Position numbers and translations under genes: made by a program. A stretch of 64,000 nucleotides of DNA, taken from positions 372,001 to 436,000 of the forward strand of contig NZ_JAUYGV010000006.1 in NCBI RefSeq assembly GCF_030690345.1. Reading direction: 5' to 3'. This document shows, piece after piece, positions 51,571 through 61,681 of the stretch. The notes under the pieces are model-generated. The model saw only the letters and a list, made by a program, of their open reading frames with translations, ran no database searches and had not been told where the DNA came from. Source of the stretch: Rheinheimera sp. (lineage in GTDB: Bacteria > Pseudomonadota > Gammaproteobacteria > Enterobacterales > Alteromonadaceae). Each line of letters begins with the position of its first letter. Positions within the stretch are counted from its first letter, which is position 1.

Positions 51571-53547
51571 TTAGGGCTGAGCTTCGTAGCCGCTGATATC
51601 ACCAATCCCGGCCGGCAATAAGCCTTTTAACATATCGGGCGTGTAGGCTCCGGCGTCAGTCCATACTACCCAGTCGATATCACCGACGTAACTGCTGCCA
51701 CCGGCATCGCCGATTTGCAGGTAATTGTCTGTGTTGTTACTGGCCGGGCGCATAGTAACGCCGTCCAGTTGCAGTAACGGCGTATTATTGCCTTCAACAT
51801 ACAGCGCCACGTTGCCGGTGGTGGGTGAGGTTAGCGCTACCGTAAAGTGATACACGCGGAACTGGCTCATATCCAGCGGGTCCGGCTCGTTGCCTTTGCC
51901 GGCGGTAATGGATGAGCCGTTGTTGGCATTTTCCAGTTGGACGCCGGAATTATTACCGTCATTGCGATACACAATTTTTAACCGGCTGCTGGCGCCGGTA
52001 GCGGCACTATCGCCCAGCGCAATTTCGGTTTCCAACACGCGGTTGCCACCGGCATTACCGGTAATACCCATCAGCAGGGTAAAAGATTTCGGATAAACAC
52101 CATCAGCGGCAGCGACATTGTCCAATTTGGCTCTGCTACGGTCGGCGCCATTGGCGCTGCTGTCAAAGGTTACCGTACCATCGCCGTTAGCACTGAACCG
52201 GTTAGGCTCATCGACACCGCCACTTTGTTGTGGCAGAAATGCAGTTTGGCTGCCATCAGGCAGGGTAATGGCATTGGCGGCGAATGGCTGCAGGCTGCCG
52301 TCATAAGTACCCCAGTCTACGCTTAACGGCGGCTCTACCGGGTCAACCGGCACCGGCTCCGGCCCGGGATCGACCGGCTCCGGCGGCTGCGGTGCCGGGC
52401 ATAAACCGGCACTGGGCGGCGTGTCTATTACGCCGACACCGGCATACGCCAACACTGTGGCCTTGACATTGTACACCGGTAACAAGCTGGCGCTGTAATC
52501 ATAGGGCGGCTGCAGTTCGCCGGTAGAGCGGCCGTCTTCACTGGCAATTACGCCGTCGGCCGGGCTGTCCTGCCAACTGATATTGTCAAAGATATTGTCA
52601 ATCAGCTGCCAATAACCTATCTCCTGGCTGTACATCGACATCACCGGATTCTTCATATCAGCAAAGTGGTTGTGCTCAATGCGGATCAGGGCCCCCATCC
52701 GCGAGTTAATGCCGCTTTCTAACGCGCCGTCGTAAAAATTATTGTAGATATGGCCTTTACCAAAGCGAAATAGTGGCAAGCGTGAATTGACGTTATACCA
52801 GTGGTTGTGGTGGTAAGTTAACGTGCGGTCGAAATTGTCGCTGTCGGACGAACCCACCAGCGAGGTTTTCCAGCTGTGGTGGAACTTGTTAAATGAAATG
52901 GTAATAAACTGCGCATCGCCTTTGGCGTCTACCAGGCCATCGTAATAATCTTTTACCTGATCTTCAGTCAGCGCCGGGTCATCAACGGTGAGGCTGTTAT
53001 AAATTTCGTTGTGATCAATCCAGATATTGCGTACCGGGCCTTCCATACTGATGCCGTCGCCCGGCGCGCCCTGGTTGGCGCGCACATGATGAATACGCAG
53101 GTTACGGATAATGATATTTTCGGCGCGCACTATATTAAAGCCGATACCGGCCATTTCGCCCTGGGTACCCAGACCGATAATGGAAATATCCGACACATCC
53201 TTAATATCTATCCGCGTATCTTTGGCATTTTGCAGTGTAATACTACCGTTAACCCAGATGGTTAGGGGCCGGTTTGGGTCTTTATTTTTAATCGCATTAA
53301 TCATTTCTTCGCCGGTACAAACGGTTACTTCAACCTTGTTATCCCCGCTGCCGCCGGTGGTGCCGCCGTTCTCAGCGGCATAACCGTAAACAGTATCCAG
53401 ATCGGTTAAGGTGATAACACCGGTGTCAGGCCGCGGGATTTCAGTGCCTGTATCGGGCACTGCCGGCGGCTCATTATCGCTGTCGTTGCAGCCAAGCAAC
53501 AAGCTGCTGCTTACCAATACGGCAAGAAGTGTTTTATTAGCTATCAT
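51571..53547 (-). CDS. PL1-type pectate lyase-like lipoprotein with C-terminal glucan/lectin-like domain
   Basis: 658 residues. Lipoprotein signal ending LLLGC (then NDSDNE). The parallel beta-helix about 45-375 has NIWIDHNEIYNS (WiDH calcium-region motif, about 176), and RLPLFRFGKGHIYNNFYDG near 260 with the Arg of the catalytic RxPxxRxG-type block. A Pro/Glu-rich linker (PPEPVDPGPEPVPVDPVEPP) leads to a C-terminal domain of about 240 residues like those on many marine pectate lyases (concanavalin-like). Cleaves pectate by beta-elimination with calcium. Isolated: no other pectin genes nearby. Confidence 0.88.
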   Translation of the reverse strand: MIANKTLLAVLVSSSLLLGCNDSDNEPPAVPDTGTEIPRPDTGVITLTDLDTVYGYAAENGGTTGGSGDNKVEVTVCTGEEMINAIKNKDPNRPLTIWVNGSITLQNAKDTRIDIKDVSDISIIGLGTQGEMAGIGFNIVRAENIIIRNLRIHHVRANQGAPGDGISMEGPVRNIWIDHNEIYNSLTVDDPALTEDQVKDYYDGLVDAKGDAQFITISFNKFHHSWKTSLVGSSDSDNFDRTLTYHHNHWYNVNSRLPLFRFGKGHIYNNFYDGALESGINSRMGALIRIEHNHFADMKNPVMSMYSQEIGYWQLIDNIFDNISWQDSPADGVIASEDGRSTGELQPPYDYSASLLPVYNVKATVLAYAGVGVIDTPPSAGLCPAPQPPEPVDPGPEPVPVDPVEPPLSVDWGTYDGSLQPFAANAITLPDGSQTAFLPQQSGGVDEPNRFSANGDGTVTFDSSANGADRSRAKLDNVAAADGVYPKSFTLLMGITGNAGGNRVLETEIALGDSAATGASSRLKIVYRNDGNNSGVQLENANNGSSITAGKGNEPDPLDMSQFRVYHFTVALTSPTTGNVALYVEGNNTPLLQLDGVTMRPASNNTDNYLQIGDAGGSSYVGDIDWVVWTDAGAYTPDMLKGLLPAGIGDISGYEAQP

Positions 53548-53821
53548 ATCGCTACCCTTTATCCGGGGTGCATGAACTGCCCGTACAGCGGGATCGGAAA
53601 GTGTAAGACACCCTGTTGATTTAAATTGTTATTTTTATAGTGCAGCGGAATATTGTAGTTTTGTCTACCGGTGGCATTTTTTGTGCGCACTGTGGCGGAC
53701 ATTATTGCTGCGCTATCAGTTATCGCTGACAGGCAGCAGTTTGTACAAGCTATACGCAGAAAAGTGATGCAGTTTCAGCTGAAATGTTCGTATTTGAACC
53801 AAAATACGTCAGGCTGCTACA

Positions 53822-53845
53822 GTAATGTGGCCTAAGCCACATTAC
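53822..53845 (-). terminator. hairpin across the fumC stop codon
   Basis: GTAATGTGGC-CTAA-GCCACATTAC, a perfect 10-bp stem with a 4-nt loop. The fumC stop TAG lies in the loop, so the stem includes the final sense codons. No U-tract follows on the minus strand. Confidence 0.5.
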
Positions 53846-55211
53846 CACCCTGACATAAGCGGGCCGGGTCCAGCAGTTGTTCCAGTTCGCTGCGGCTGTA
53901 GCTGGTGTGTTCCAGCGCAACATCCAGCACCGGTCTTTGTTGTTTATAGGCTTGCTTGGCTATTTCCGCAGCTTTGGCATAGCCTATCAGTGGGTTAAGC
54001 GCGGTAACCAGGATCGGATTTCGCGCCAGCGCTTTGCTGATATTATCTTCCAGCACAGTAAAACCACTGATGGTCCGGTCCGCCAGCGCGGTGCAACCAT
54101 TGGCCAGCAGGCTGATGCTTTGCAACAAATTGTAAGCAATAAGCGGCAGCATTACATTTAGCTCAAAGTTACCGGACTGGCCGGCCAGCGTAATGGTAGT
54201 GTCGTTGCCAATCACCTGAGCCGACAACATGGCCACGGCTTCCGGGATCACCGGATTAACTTTACCCGGCATAATGGACGAGCCGGGTTGTAATGCCGGC
54301 AGCGCAATTTCGCCAAGGCCGGCCAGTGGGCCGGAATTCATCCAGCGTAAATCGTTGCTGATTTTCATCAAACTGACGGCCAGGGTTTTCAACGCACCCG
54401 AAGTGGCAACCGCGCTGTCCTGTGAGCCGATGGCGCTGAAAAAGTTGTCCGCCGGACGAAATGCCAGCCCGGTATCGTCGCTCAGTTGGCGGCAAAAGGC
54501 CGCGGCAAAGCGCGGGTCGGCATTAATGCCGCTGCCAACAGCGGTGCCGCCCTGCGCCAAAGCTTGTAATTGTTGCAGCTGTTGCTGTATGCCGTGTTCA
54601 GCCTGCGCCAGTTGCGCCTGCCAGCCACCCAGTACCTGGCTGAAATTTACCGGCATGGCATCCATTAAATGAGTGCGGCCGGTTTTTACAATATGGCCAA
54701 TCTGTTGGCTTTTGCCTACCAGCACCGCTTGCAGATGCTGCAATGCCGGGATCAGCTGCTGTGTAATGGCCTGCACCGCGCTGACATGAATGGCGCAGGG
54801 TATTGTATCGTTGCTGCTTTGGCCGAGGTTAACATGATCATTCGGGCTAACAGCCAGGCCTGCTTGCTGCCCGGCCAGGGTGGCCAGCACTTCATTGACA
54901 TTCATATTACTGCTGGTGGCGGAGCCGGTTTGAAATACGTCTACCGGGTACTGTTGCATGTTGGTGTCAGCCAGTTGTGCCTTAGCGGCATTAACTATTG
55001 CGCCGGCAATTTTGCTGTCGAGTAAGCCCAACTGCTGATTTACTGTGGCAGCGGCCTGTTTGATCTGCAATAAGGCGCGGATAAAGCCGACGGGTAAGGT
55101 CAGGCCGCTAAGCTGAAAATTCTGCACCGCGCGTTGGGTTTGTGCCTGGTACAGCGCGTTGAGCGGTACCTGCAGTTCGCCCATACTGTCGTACTCAGTT
55201 CTGGTTTTCAT
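53832..55211 (-). CDS. fumC: class II fumarate hydratase
   Basis: 459 residues from the ATG giving MKTRTEYDSMGELQVP. Family signature GSSIMPGKVNPVIPEA near residue 316, TGSATSSNMNVNEVLA near 97 and HVNLGQSSNDTIP. The fumarase/aspartase superfamily catalyses reversible addition to fumarate; the SSNMNVNE form and length fit FumC (fumarate to malate, TCA cycle) better than aspartase. Not linked to other TCA genes here. Confidence 0.85.
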   Translation of the reverse strand: MKTRTEYDSMGELQVPLNALYQAQTQRAVQNFQLSGLTLPVGFIRALLQIKQAAATVNQQLGLLDSKIAGAIVNAAKAQLADTNMQQYPVDVFQTGSATSSNMNVNEVLATLAGQQAGLAVSPNDHVNLGQSSNDTIPCAIHVSAVQAITQQLIPALQHLQAVLVGKSQQIGHIVKTGRTHLMDAMPVNFSQVLGGWQAQLAQAEHGIQQQLQQLQALAQGGTAVGSGINADPRFAAAFCRQLSDDTGLAFRPADNFFSAIGSQDSAVATSGALKTLAVSLMKISNDLRWMNSGPLAGLGEIALPALQPGSSIMPGKVNPVIPEAVAMLSAQVIGNDTTITLAGQSGNFELNVMLPLIAYNLLQSISLLANGCTALADRTISGFTVLEDNISKALARNPILVTALNPLIGYAKAAEIAKQAYKQQRPVLDVALEHTSYSRSELEQLLDPARLCQGGNVA

Positions 55212-55553
55212 AGCCACTCCTTTAAGGTTGCTGTATCACACTGCTATTAGTTGTACTTGCTTTAGTGCGGTGTTGCCAGTTTAGTGTTGCGATAAACCTG
55301 TTGTCCTGCAAGGTGAAACTCTGTGCAGATGCGCTGTGGCGCGGCGTGATAAATAGACTTTTACGCTAAATCCCGGTATAAATACCGGCTTAACAACTGA
55401 CAAGCTGATTTTTTGTACCCGCCCATGTTGCAAAGGCATTACGTCTTCTATGCTTAATTAACTGCCTTTGGATATCAACAACTTAATCTGTAAGCCAGGC
55501 GGTGCAGAATAGGCTGGCAGTAAGAATAATTTTAATAAGGATGCGCGACAGCT
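55212..55553. promoter_or_regulatory. upstream region of the mrp operon
   Basis: 342 bp between divergent fumC and mrpA. Contains CCGGTAT-AA-ATACCGG at 55373-55388, a symmetric 7-bp dyad that could be an operator or the end of a short transcript. No coding frame is convincing. The mrpA ribosome site is weak (AAGGATG well upstream). Confidence 0.45.
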
Positions 55554-58349
55554 ATGACACTTTTGTGGATTTTACTTCTGCCGCTGCTGGGGGCTTTGGT
55601 ACCGGTAATCACTGCTAAGTGGAACCGCAGTGCCTGCGCCCTTGCTACTGCTATACCTCCGGCGTTCGCGCTGATGTTGCTGCTGTATCATGCCGAAACC
55701 ATCCTGGCCGGCGAAAGCCTGCGCTTCTTTTGGCAATGGGTGCCGCTACTGGGCTTAGATGTCGTTATCCGCCTTGATGGTCTGGCGTTTTTATTCAGCC
55801 TGCTGATTTTAGGTATCGGCCTGTTAATTATTCTGTATGCCCGTTATTACCTGTCTGAGCGCGATTCGATGCCGCGTTTTTATGCTTATCTGATGCTGTT
55901 TATGACAGCGATGCTGGGTATAGTACTGTCCGGCAATTTGCTGCAATTGTGGCTGTTTTGGGAGCTGACCAGTATCAGCTCGTTTTTACTGATCAGCTTC
56001 TGGTGGCACAAAGCCGAAGCCCGCCGCGGCGCACGCATGGCATTAACGGTAACCGGAGCCGGCGGTTTAGCCTTGTTAGCCGCGTTTTTACTGATTGGCG
56101 AAGTCGTTGGCAGCTACGATTTGGAAGTGGTGCTGGCCAGCACCGATATTATTCAGCAGCACAGTTGGTATCCGTTGTTGCTGGTGCTGTTTTTACTGGG
56201 ATGTTTTACCAAATCGGCGCAGTTTCCGTTTCACTTCTGGCTACCCAACGCCATGGCCGCGCCTACGCCGGTAAGTGCTTACTTACACTCTGCTACTATG
56301 GTAAAGGCCGGTATCTTTTTGCTGGCGCGGTTTTATCCGGCCTTATCCGGCACGGAATTGTGGTTTATTTTGGTCAGCTTAACCGGGCTGGCTACCTTGT
56401 TAATCGGCGCTTATCTGGCGTTGTTTAAGCATGATTTAAAAGGCTTATTGGCGTATTCCACCATCAGTCATTTGGGGTTAATTACGCTGCTGTTTGGCAT
56501 GGGCAGCGACCTTGCTGCAGTAGCGGGGGTGTTTCATATTATTAACCACGCTACCTTTAAAGCGTCGCTGTTTATGGCCGCCGGTATTATTGATCATGAG
56601 TCCGGCTCGCGCGATATGCGTAAACTGAATGGTTTATGGCAATTTATGCCGATAACCGCCACCCTGGCAATGGTGGCTGCCGCAGCGATGGCAGGGGTGC
56701 CGCTGTTAAACGGCTTTTTGTCGAAAGAAATGTTTTTTGCCGAAACCCTGCACCAGCATTTGCTGGGGTCTTTATCCTGGGTGATCCCGGTGTTAGCAAC
56801 GGTAGCAGCAGTGTTCTCGGTAGCCTATTCGATGCGCTTTATCCACGACGTGTTTTTCAACGGCCAACCCAAAGGTCTGACGAAAACACCGCACGAGCCG
56901 CCACGTTATATGCGGGTACCGGTAGAAGTGCTGGTAGCCTTGTGTATTTTAGTCGGTATTTTCCCGGGTTATATCGTCGGCGATTTGCTGCATGCAGCAT
57001 CTGCAGCTGTGTTAGCCGGTGAGGTGCCACAGTACAGTTTATCTATCTGGCATGGCATTAATTTACCGCTGATGATGAGTGTGCTGGCGTTAGCCGGCGG
57101 CACGTTAATTTACGTTAACCGTAAACATTTATTCGATTTTCAGAATTCGTTACCTGATTTTGACGCACTGAACAGTTTTGAGAGCAGTATTAAGAAGTTT
57201 GCCGCCAGCTGCAACCGGCTGTATGACTGGCTGGATAACGGTTCCTTGCAGCGCTATATGACCTTTTTGCTATTTGCATTTGTAGTATTAGCCGGCATGC
57301 CGTTGCTGAGTTTAGATACGCTGTGGGGCGGACGGCAGGAGCTGGCAGTAGATGCCGTTAATGCAGCCGGTGCGGTAATGTTGCTGCTGGCAGCCTTTGC
57401 CACGGTTATTTGGCACCGCAAACGTGTAGTGGCCTTATTGATGATTTCTGTTGTTGGTTTAATGGTGTCTATCGCCTTTACCCGCTTTTCGGCACCGGAT
57501 CTGGCGTTAACTCAGCTGTCGGTAGAAGTGGTGACCATTATTCTGCTGATGCTGGCGCTGTTCTTTTTACCGCACAAAACGCCGAAACAGTCGGAAGCCT
57601 CCAGGGTGGTGCGTGATATCAGTATTGCCAGTATGGTTGGGGTAATTGTCGGCAGCTTAAGTTATGCCCTGATGACGCGGCCGTTCAGCACCATTTCTGA
57701 CTTCTTTATTACTAACGCCAAAACCGGTGGTGGCGGTACTAATGTGGTTAACGTTATCCTCGTCGATTTCCGTGGTTTTGATACTCTGGGTGAAATTACG
57801 GTATTGGGCATAGCGTCGTTAGGTATCTTCAAATTACTGACACGGATCCCGCTGTTTAAGCCCAGCAGTGACGGTGATGGCCGGCCCTGGGCCATTGAGC
57901 GCCATTCGCTGTTATTGTCTACCGTGTCACAAAGCTTGTTACCGCTGGCGATTATGGTGTCTGTGTATATCTTCTTCCGCGGCCATAACTTGCCTGGCGG
58001 CGGTTTTATTGCCGGTTTAGTTACTGCCGTAGCCATTATTCTGCAGTATATCGCCCAGGGGGTAGATTGGGTAAAAGCGCGAATGAATGTGGAGTATCAA
58101 CGCGTGGTGGCGGTGGGGCTGTTGATTGCCCTGGGCACCGGCGTAGCCAGCTGGTTGTTTAACCGACCGTTTTTGACCTCCTGGTTCGATTACTTTGATA
58201 TTCCGCTATTGGGCAAGATTGAATTGGCCAGTGCGATAGCGTTTGATTTGGGCGTGTATGTCACTGTAGTAGGCTCTACGCTGCTGATTCTGGCCAGTTT
58301 AGGCAAGATGACCACCAGCCACCGGCCTGTGCATAAGGATACGATCTGA
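55554..58349 (+). CDS. mrpA: Mrp antiporter subunit A (fused A/B)
   Basis: 931 residues. NuoL-like N-terminal antiporter module with about fourteen helices, the Glu in [17 protein letters not shown] (about 128), the Lys in [18 protein letters not shown] (about 245) and [18 protein letters not shown] (about 335). MrpA-specific middle ([32 protein letters not shown], about 635), then an MrpB domain ([16 protein letters not shown], about 805) fused at the C-terminus. Complex exchanges cytoplasmic Na+ (or K+) for H+. Its stop overlaps the mrpC start by 1 nt. Confidence 0.93.
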   Translation: MTLLWILLLPLLGALVPVITAKWNRSACALATAIPPAFALMLLLYHAETILAGESLRFFWQWVPLLGLDVVIRLDGLAFLFSLLILGIGLLIILYARYYLSERDSMPRFYAYLMLFMTAMLGIVLSGNLLQLWLFWELTSISSFLLISFWWHKAEARRGARMALTVTGAGGLALLAAFLLIGEVVGSYDLEVVLASTDIIQQHSWYPLLLVLFLLGCFTKSAQFPFHFWLPNAMAAPTPVSAYLHSATMVKAGIFLLARFYPALSGTELWFILVSLTGLATLLIGAYLALFKHDLKGLLAYSTISHLGLITLLFGMGSDLAAVAGVFHIINHATFKASLFMAAGIIDHESGSRDMRKLNGLWQFMPITATLAMVAAAAMAGVPLLNGFLSKEMFFAETLHQHLLGSLSWVIPVLATVAAVFSVAYSMRFIHDVFFNGQPKGLTKTPHEPPRYMRVPVEVLVALCILVGIFPGYIVGDLLHAASAAVLAGEVPQYSLSIWHGINLPLMMSVLALAGGTLIYVNRKHLFDFQNSLPDFDALNSFESSIKKFAASCNRLYDWLDNGSLQRYMTFLLFAFVVLAGMPLLSLDTLWGGRQELAVDAVNAAGAVMLLLAAFATVIWHRKRVVALLMISVVGLMVSIAFTRFSAPDLALTQLSVEVVTIILLMLALFFLPHKTPKQSEASRVVRDISIASMVGVIVGSLSYALMTRPFSTISDFFITNAKTGGGGTNVVNVILVDFRGFDTLGEITVLGIASLGIFKLLTRIPLFKPSSDGDGRPWAIERHSLLLSTVSQSLLPLAIMVSVYIFFRGHNLPGGGFIAGLVTAVAIILQYIAQGVDWVKARMNVEYQRVVAVGLLIALGTGVASWLFNRPFLTSWFDYFDIPLLGKIELASAIAFDLGVYVTVVGSTLLILASLGKMTTSHRPVHKDTI

Positions 58350-58702
58350 TGGAAACCTTATTTGCCTGTTGTATCGGTTTTTTAACCGCCTGTGGTGTGT
58401 TTTTAATGCTGCGTGGCCGCACTTTCCCGGTGGTATTGGGCCTGACCATGCTGTCGTACGCGGTTAACCTGTTTATTTTTTCTTCCGGTCGGCTGACGTT
58501 ACGTGGTGCTGCCGTACTGGGCACTGCTGAGCAATATGCCGACCCCTTACCCCAGGCATTGGTGTTAACCGCCATAGTGATAGGTTTTGCCATGACCGCT
58601 TTCCTGGTAATTCTTGCTATCCGTGCCAGGGCCGATTTAGGTAATGATCATGTGGACGGTAAATTACCGGATGCAGCCAATATGAAGAAGGAAAGTCGTT
58701 AA
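58349..58702 (+). CDS. mrpC: Mrp antiporter subunit C
   Basis: 117 residues, NuoK-like with three helices: ACCIGFLTACGVFLMLRG, VVLGLTMLSYAVNLFIFSSG and ALVLTAIVIGFAMTAFLVILAIRA. The last matches the conserved DPLPQALVLTAIVIGFA motif. Overlaps both neighbours by one base. Confidence 0.93.
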   Translation: METLFACCIGFLTACGVFLMLRGRTFPVVLGLTMLSYAVNLFIFSSGRLTLRGAAVLGTAEQYADPLPQALVLTAIVIGFAMTAFLVILAIRARADLGNDHVDGKLPDAANMKKESR

Positions 58703-60225
58703 TGTGGCATTTGATTACGGCGCCGGTATTGTTGCCGATGCTGACAGCATTACTGATTATGTTGCCGCCAATTCATTATTCCCCTATGCGCCGGCGCTGG
58801 CTCAGCATGGTTTCTGCAGCAATCCAGCTGGTATTGGCGGTAATGTTATTATTGCAGGTACAGCAACAGGGCTTGCTGCACTACGCGGTCGGCAACTGGC
58901 AGGCTCCCTTTGGTATTATTCTGGTGGCGGATACCCTGTCAGTGGTGATGGTGTGTTTAACGTCATTTCTGGCATTAGGCGCTATTTGCTACGGCAGTGC
59001 CGGTGAAGATGAAAAGGGCTCTTTTTTTCACCCGTTGTTTCAGTTTCAGATCATGGGGATTAACGGTGCCTTTTTAACCGGCGATTTATTTAACCTGTTT
59101 GTATTCTTTGAAGTACTGCTGATTGCCTCTTATGCCTTGCTGATCCATGCCGGTGGCAAAAACAAAACCAAAGCTGCGGTGCACTATGTGGTGCTGAACC
59201 TGACCGGTTCAGCTATTTTTCTGATTTCGCTGGCAGTGTTGTACGGCACTTTGGGTACACTGAATATTGCCGATATGGCGTTGAAAGTTGCCGCCTTGCC
59301 AGCCGAAGATATGATGCTGGTAAAAGCCGGCGGCCTGATGCTGATGATTGTGTTTGCACTAAAAGCTGCCGTATTGCCGTTGCAGTTTTGGCTGCCTGCT
59401 ACCTATTCTTCTGCCTCTGCGCCAGTGGCCGCGCTGTTTGCCGTGATGACAAAAATTGGCGTTTACGCTTTGCTGCGGGTGTACAGCACAATATTTGGTC
59501 CCGACGCCGGTGAATTAAGCGGCATCGCTGCCGACTGGCTGTTGCCGGCCGGGCTGGCCACTATTGCATTGGGCGCTGTTGGCGTGATGGCCAGCCAGGA
59601 TTTTCGCAAGTTGGTGGCTAACCTGGTGCTGGTGTCGGTCGGTACCCTGGTTAGTTTAGTCGCGCTGCAAACAGAGCTGTCAGCCGCCGCCGCCCTGTAT
59701 TATACCGTGCACTCTACGTTAGTTACTGCCGCACTGTTTTTGTTGGCCGATCTTATCGCTAATCAGCGTGGCAAGGCCGCAGATCGGCTGGTGTCGGGTC
59801 GGCGGGTGATCCAGCCGGTGCTGTTGGGTTTTATGTTTGTGCTGGCCGCATTAACGGTCGCCGGTTTACCACCGTTTTCCGGTTTTATTGGTAAGCTGAT
59901 GCTGTTGCAAGCAGCAACAGAACCAACCAACCGGCTGTTATTGTGGAGTTTTGTGCTGGTAAGCAGCTTGCTGGTGATTATTGGTTTATCCCGTGCCGGC
60001 AGCACCTTATTCTGGCGTATCAGCGGCAGTGATGCTGCCGGAGAAAAAGCGGCGCCGCTTCAGGTGTTTTCGGTTTGCTGGCTGCTGCTGGCCAGCCCTT
60101 TGCTGGTGATCTTTGCCGGGCCTTTGACCGAATTATCACACCAGGCCGCGGCGCAGTTATATGATACCAGCGCGACTATTGAGATTATTTTGGGGCAGTC
60201 TGTTTCTCAGGGAGAAACGCCATGA
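58702..60225 (+). CDS. mrpD: Mrp antiporter subunit D
   Basis: 507 residues, NuoN/NuoM-like with about fourteen helices. NLFVFFEVLLIASYALLIHAG (Glu, about 138) and the proton-path Lys in LMIVFALKAAVLPLQFWLPATYSSASAPVAALFAVMTKIGVYAL (about 220 and 251). Together with MrpA it forms the second ion-translocating module. Its 3' end overlaps mrpE by 4 nt (ATGA). Confidence 0.93.
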   Translation: MWHLITAPVLLPMLTALLIMLPPIHYSPMRRRWLSMVSAAIQLVLAVMLLLQVQQQGLLHYAVGNWQAPFGIILVADTLSVVMVCLTSFLALGAICYGSAGEDEKGSFFHPLFQFQIMGINGAFLTGDLFNLFVFFEVLLIASYALLIHAGGKNKTKAAVHYVVLNLTGSAIFLISLAVLYGTLGTLNIADMALKVAALPAEDMMLVKAGGLMLMIVFALKAAVLPLQFWLPATYSSASAPVAALFAVMTKIGVYALLRVYSTIFGPDAGELSGIAADWLLPAGLATIALGAVGVMASQDFRKLVANLVLVSVGTLVSLVALQTELSAAAALYYTVHSTLVTAALFLLADLIANQRGKAADRLVSGRRVIQPVLLGFMFVLAALTVAGLPPFSGFIGKLMLLQAATEPTNRLLLWSFVLVSSLLVIIGLSRAGSTLFWRISGSDAAGEKAAPLQVFSVCWLLLASPLLVIFAGPLTELSHQAAAQLYDTSATIEIILGQSVSQGETP

Positions 60226-60758
60226 GGTTTAAACCTAAATACCGTTGGTTGCCAACACCTTACCGCAGTATGTTGCTGCTTATCGTGTGGCTATTGTTAA
60301 ACCAAAGCGTTGAAGCGGTACATGTGTTTTTCGGCATTATCCTCGCTTTGTTGATCCCGATGCTGACATTGCGTTTTCGTGATCCGCAGCCACTGATTGA
60401 ACGGCCGCTATTGGCTTTACGCTACATACTGCGGGTATTCGCTGACATTATTACCGCCAACGCTCAGGTTGCGGTGTTAATTCTCGGGCCGAAACGGCGG
60501 TTAAATCCGGCATTTGTGCGCGTGCCGCTGGATCTGCAGCACGAGTTACCCATCACTATCCTGGCCAGCACGGTATCAATGACGCCGGGTACTGTCAGCG
60601 CAGAAATTTATCCCAGTGCCGAATTGCTGGTGCCGGGTGAGCCGTTGCCGCAACGTTGGTTGCTTATTCATGTGCTTAACATGGGTGATGAGGCGGAACT
60701 GATTGCCTCGATTAAACAGCGCTATGAGGCACCGTTGAAGGAGATTTTCCAATGCTAG
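60222..60758 (+). CDS. mrpE: Mrp antiporter subunit E
   Basis: 178 residues. Two to three N-terminal helices (SMLLLIVWLLLNQSVEAVHVFFGIILALLIPML), then LDLQHELPITILASTVSMTPGTVSAEIYPS, the MrpE core specific to this complex, with no Complex I relative. Overlaps mrpD and mrpF. Confidence 0.92.
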   Translation: MRFKPKYRWLPTPYRSMLLLIVWLLLNQSVEAVHVFFGIILALLIPMLTLRFRDPQPLIERPLLALRYILRVFADIITANAQVAVLILGPKRRLNPAFVRVPLDLQHELPITILASTVSMTPGTVSAEIYPSAELLVPGEPLPQRWLLIHVLNMGDEAELIASIKQRYEAPLKEIFQC

Positions 60759-61021
60759 ATAACGTTATCATGCTGGTGTTCGCGATGATCAGTGTGGCCT
60801 TGTTGTTAAACCTGTGGCGTTTGCTGCGTGGCCCCAGCCTGCCGGATCGCATACTGGCGCTGGATACCATGTACATTAACAGCATAGCGCTGATTATCCT
60901 GTACGGCTTATTAATGGGCTCTCCGCTGTACTTTGAAGCGGCCTTGCTGATAGCCATGCTGGGTTTTGTCAGCACAGTGGCGGTGTGCAAATTCCTGCTA
61001 CGCGGCGATATCATTGAATAG
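60752..61021 (+). CDS. mrpF: Mrp antiporter subunit F
   Basis: 89 residues, three helices; LRGPSLPDRILALDTMYINSIALIILYG is the MrpF signature. Overlaps the mrpE end by 7 nt. Confidence 0.93.
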   Translation: MLDNVIMLVFAMISVALLLNLWRLLRGPSLPDRILALDTMYINSIALIILYGLLMGSPLYFEAALLIAMLGFVSTVAVCKFLLRGDIIE

Positions 61022-61030
61022 GAGCAACTG

Positions 61031-61399
61031 ATGCAACATTGGATGGAATGGGCGGTAGCGTTTTTTCTGTTGTTAGGTGGCAGCTTTGTGCTGATTGGTT
61101 CTATTGGCCTGAGCAGAATGCCGGACTTCTTTATGCGGCTGCATGGCCCAACCAAGGCCACGACCTTAGGCATGGGCGGTATCTTATTGGGCTCTATTTT
61201 CTTTTTCAGTATTTCCGGTGATGTCAGTGTGCACGAATTGTTGATCACTATTTTTCTGTTGATCACCGCACCTATCAGTGCGCATATGTTGATTAAAACA
61301 GCGCTGCATCACAAGCTGAAAGCGATAGAGAAAACTGCTGGTTTGGAGAATATTCACCCGGCACAACAAAAACAACACGACCGGCAACCAAAACCCTAG
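61031..61399 (+). CDS. mrpG: Mrp antiporter subunit G
   Basis: 122 residues, three helices (FFLLLGGSFVLIGSIGLSRMPDFFMRLHGPTKATTLG; LLITIFLLITAPISAHMLIKTAL). RMPDFFMRLHGPTKATT is the MrpG motif. GGAGCAACTG lies before the ATG. Last gene of the operon, convergent with ptsO, whose stop is 3 bp away. Confidence 0.93.
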   Translation: MQHWMEWAVAFFLLLGGSFVLIGSIGLSRMPDFFMRLHGPTKATTLGMGGILLGSIFFFSISGDVSVHELLITIFLLITAPISAHMLIKTALHHKLKAIEKTAGLENIHPAQQKQHDRQPKP

Positions 61400-61402
61400 C
61401 CG

Positions 61403-61681
61403 TTAGCTTTCGTCAAAACCGTTTTTGATCAGATCAACCACAGCGCTGAGTGCCCGCTCAGCGTCTTCCCCCTCAGCGCATACCTGCAGGGTTTTGCCTT
61501 TGCTGCTGGCCAGCATTAATAACGCCAGCACGCTGCTGGCATCAGCGGTTTTTTCTTCCTGCATCAGTTCAATCCGCGCCGTAAACTGCTGACACAGCTG
61601 GGCCAGTTTGGTAGCTGCTCTGGCGTGCAAGCCCAATGGATTAACAATGGTGACAGTTTCACTGAGTTTAGGCATGATCAA
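61403..61681 (-). CDS. ptsO: NPr phosphocarrier (HPr-like) of the nitrogen PTS
   Basis: 92 residues. [16 protein letters not shown] carries the phosphorylated His (about residue 18). The Ser46 region ([20 protein letters not shown]) matches NPr. Phosphate passes EINtr to NPr to EIIANtr in a regulatory, non-transport chain. Start overlaps the rapZ stop (ATGA); an ATG two codons on is also possible. Confidence 0.92.
   Translation of the reverse strand: MIMPKLSETVTIVNPLGLHARAATKLAQLCQQFTARIELMQEEKTADASSVLALLMLASSKGKTLQVCAEGEDAERALSAVVDLIKNGFDES

Noticed and set aside
53640-53665. CTACCGGTGG before the pectate lyase as a LacI/GntR-type operator
   Set aside because: Only the central ACCGGT is symmetric and flanks do not match; no second copy to support it.
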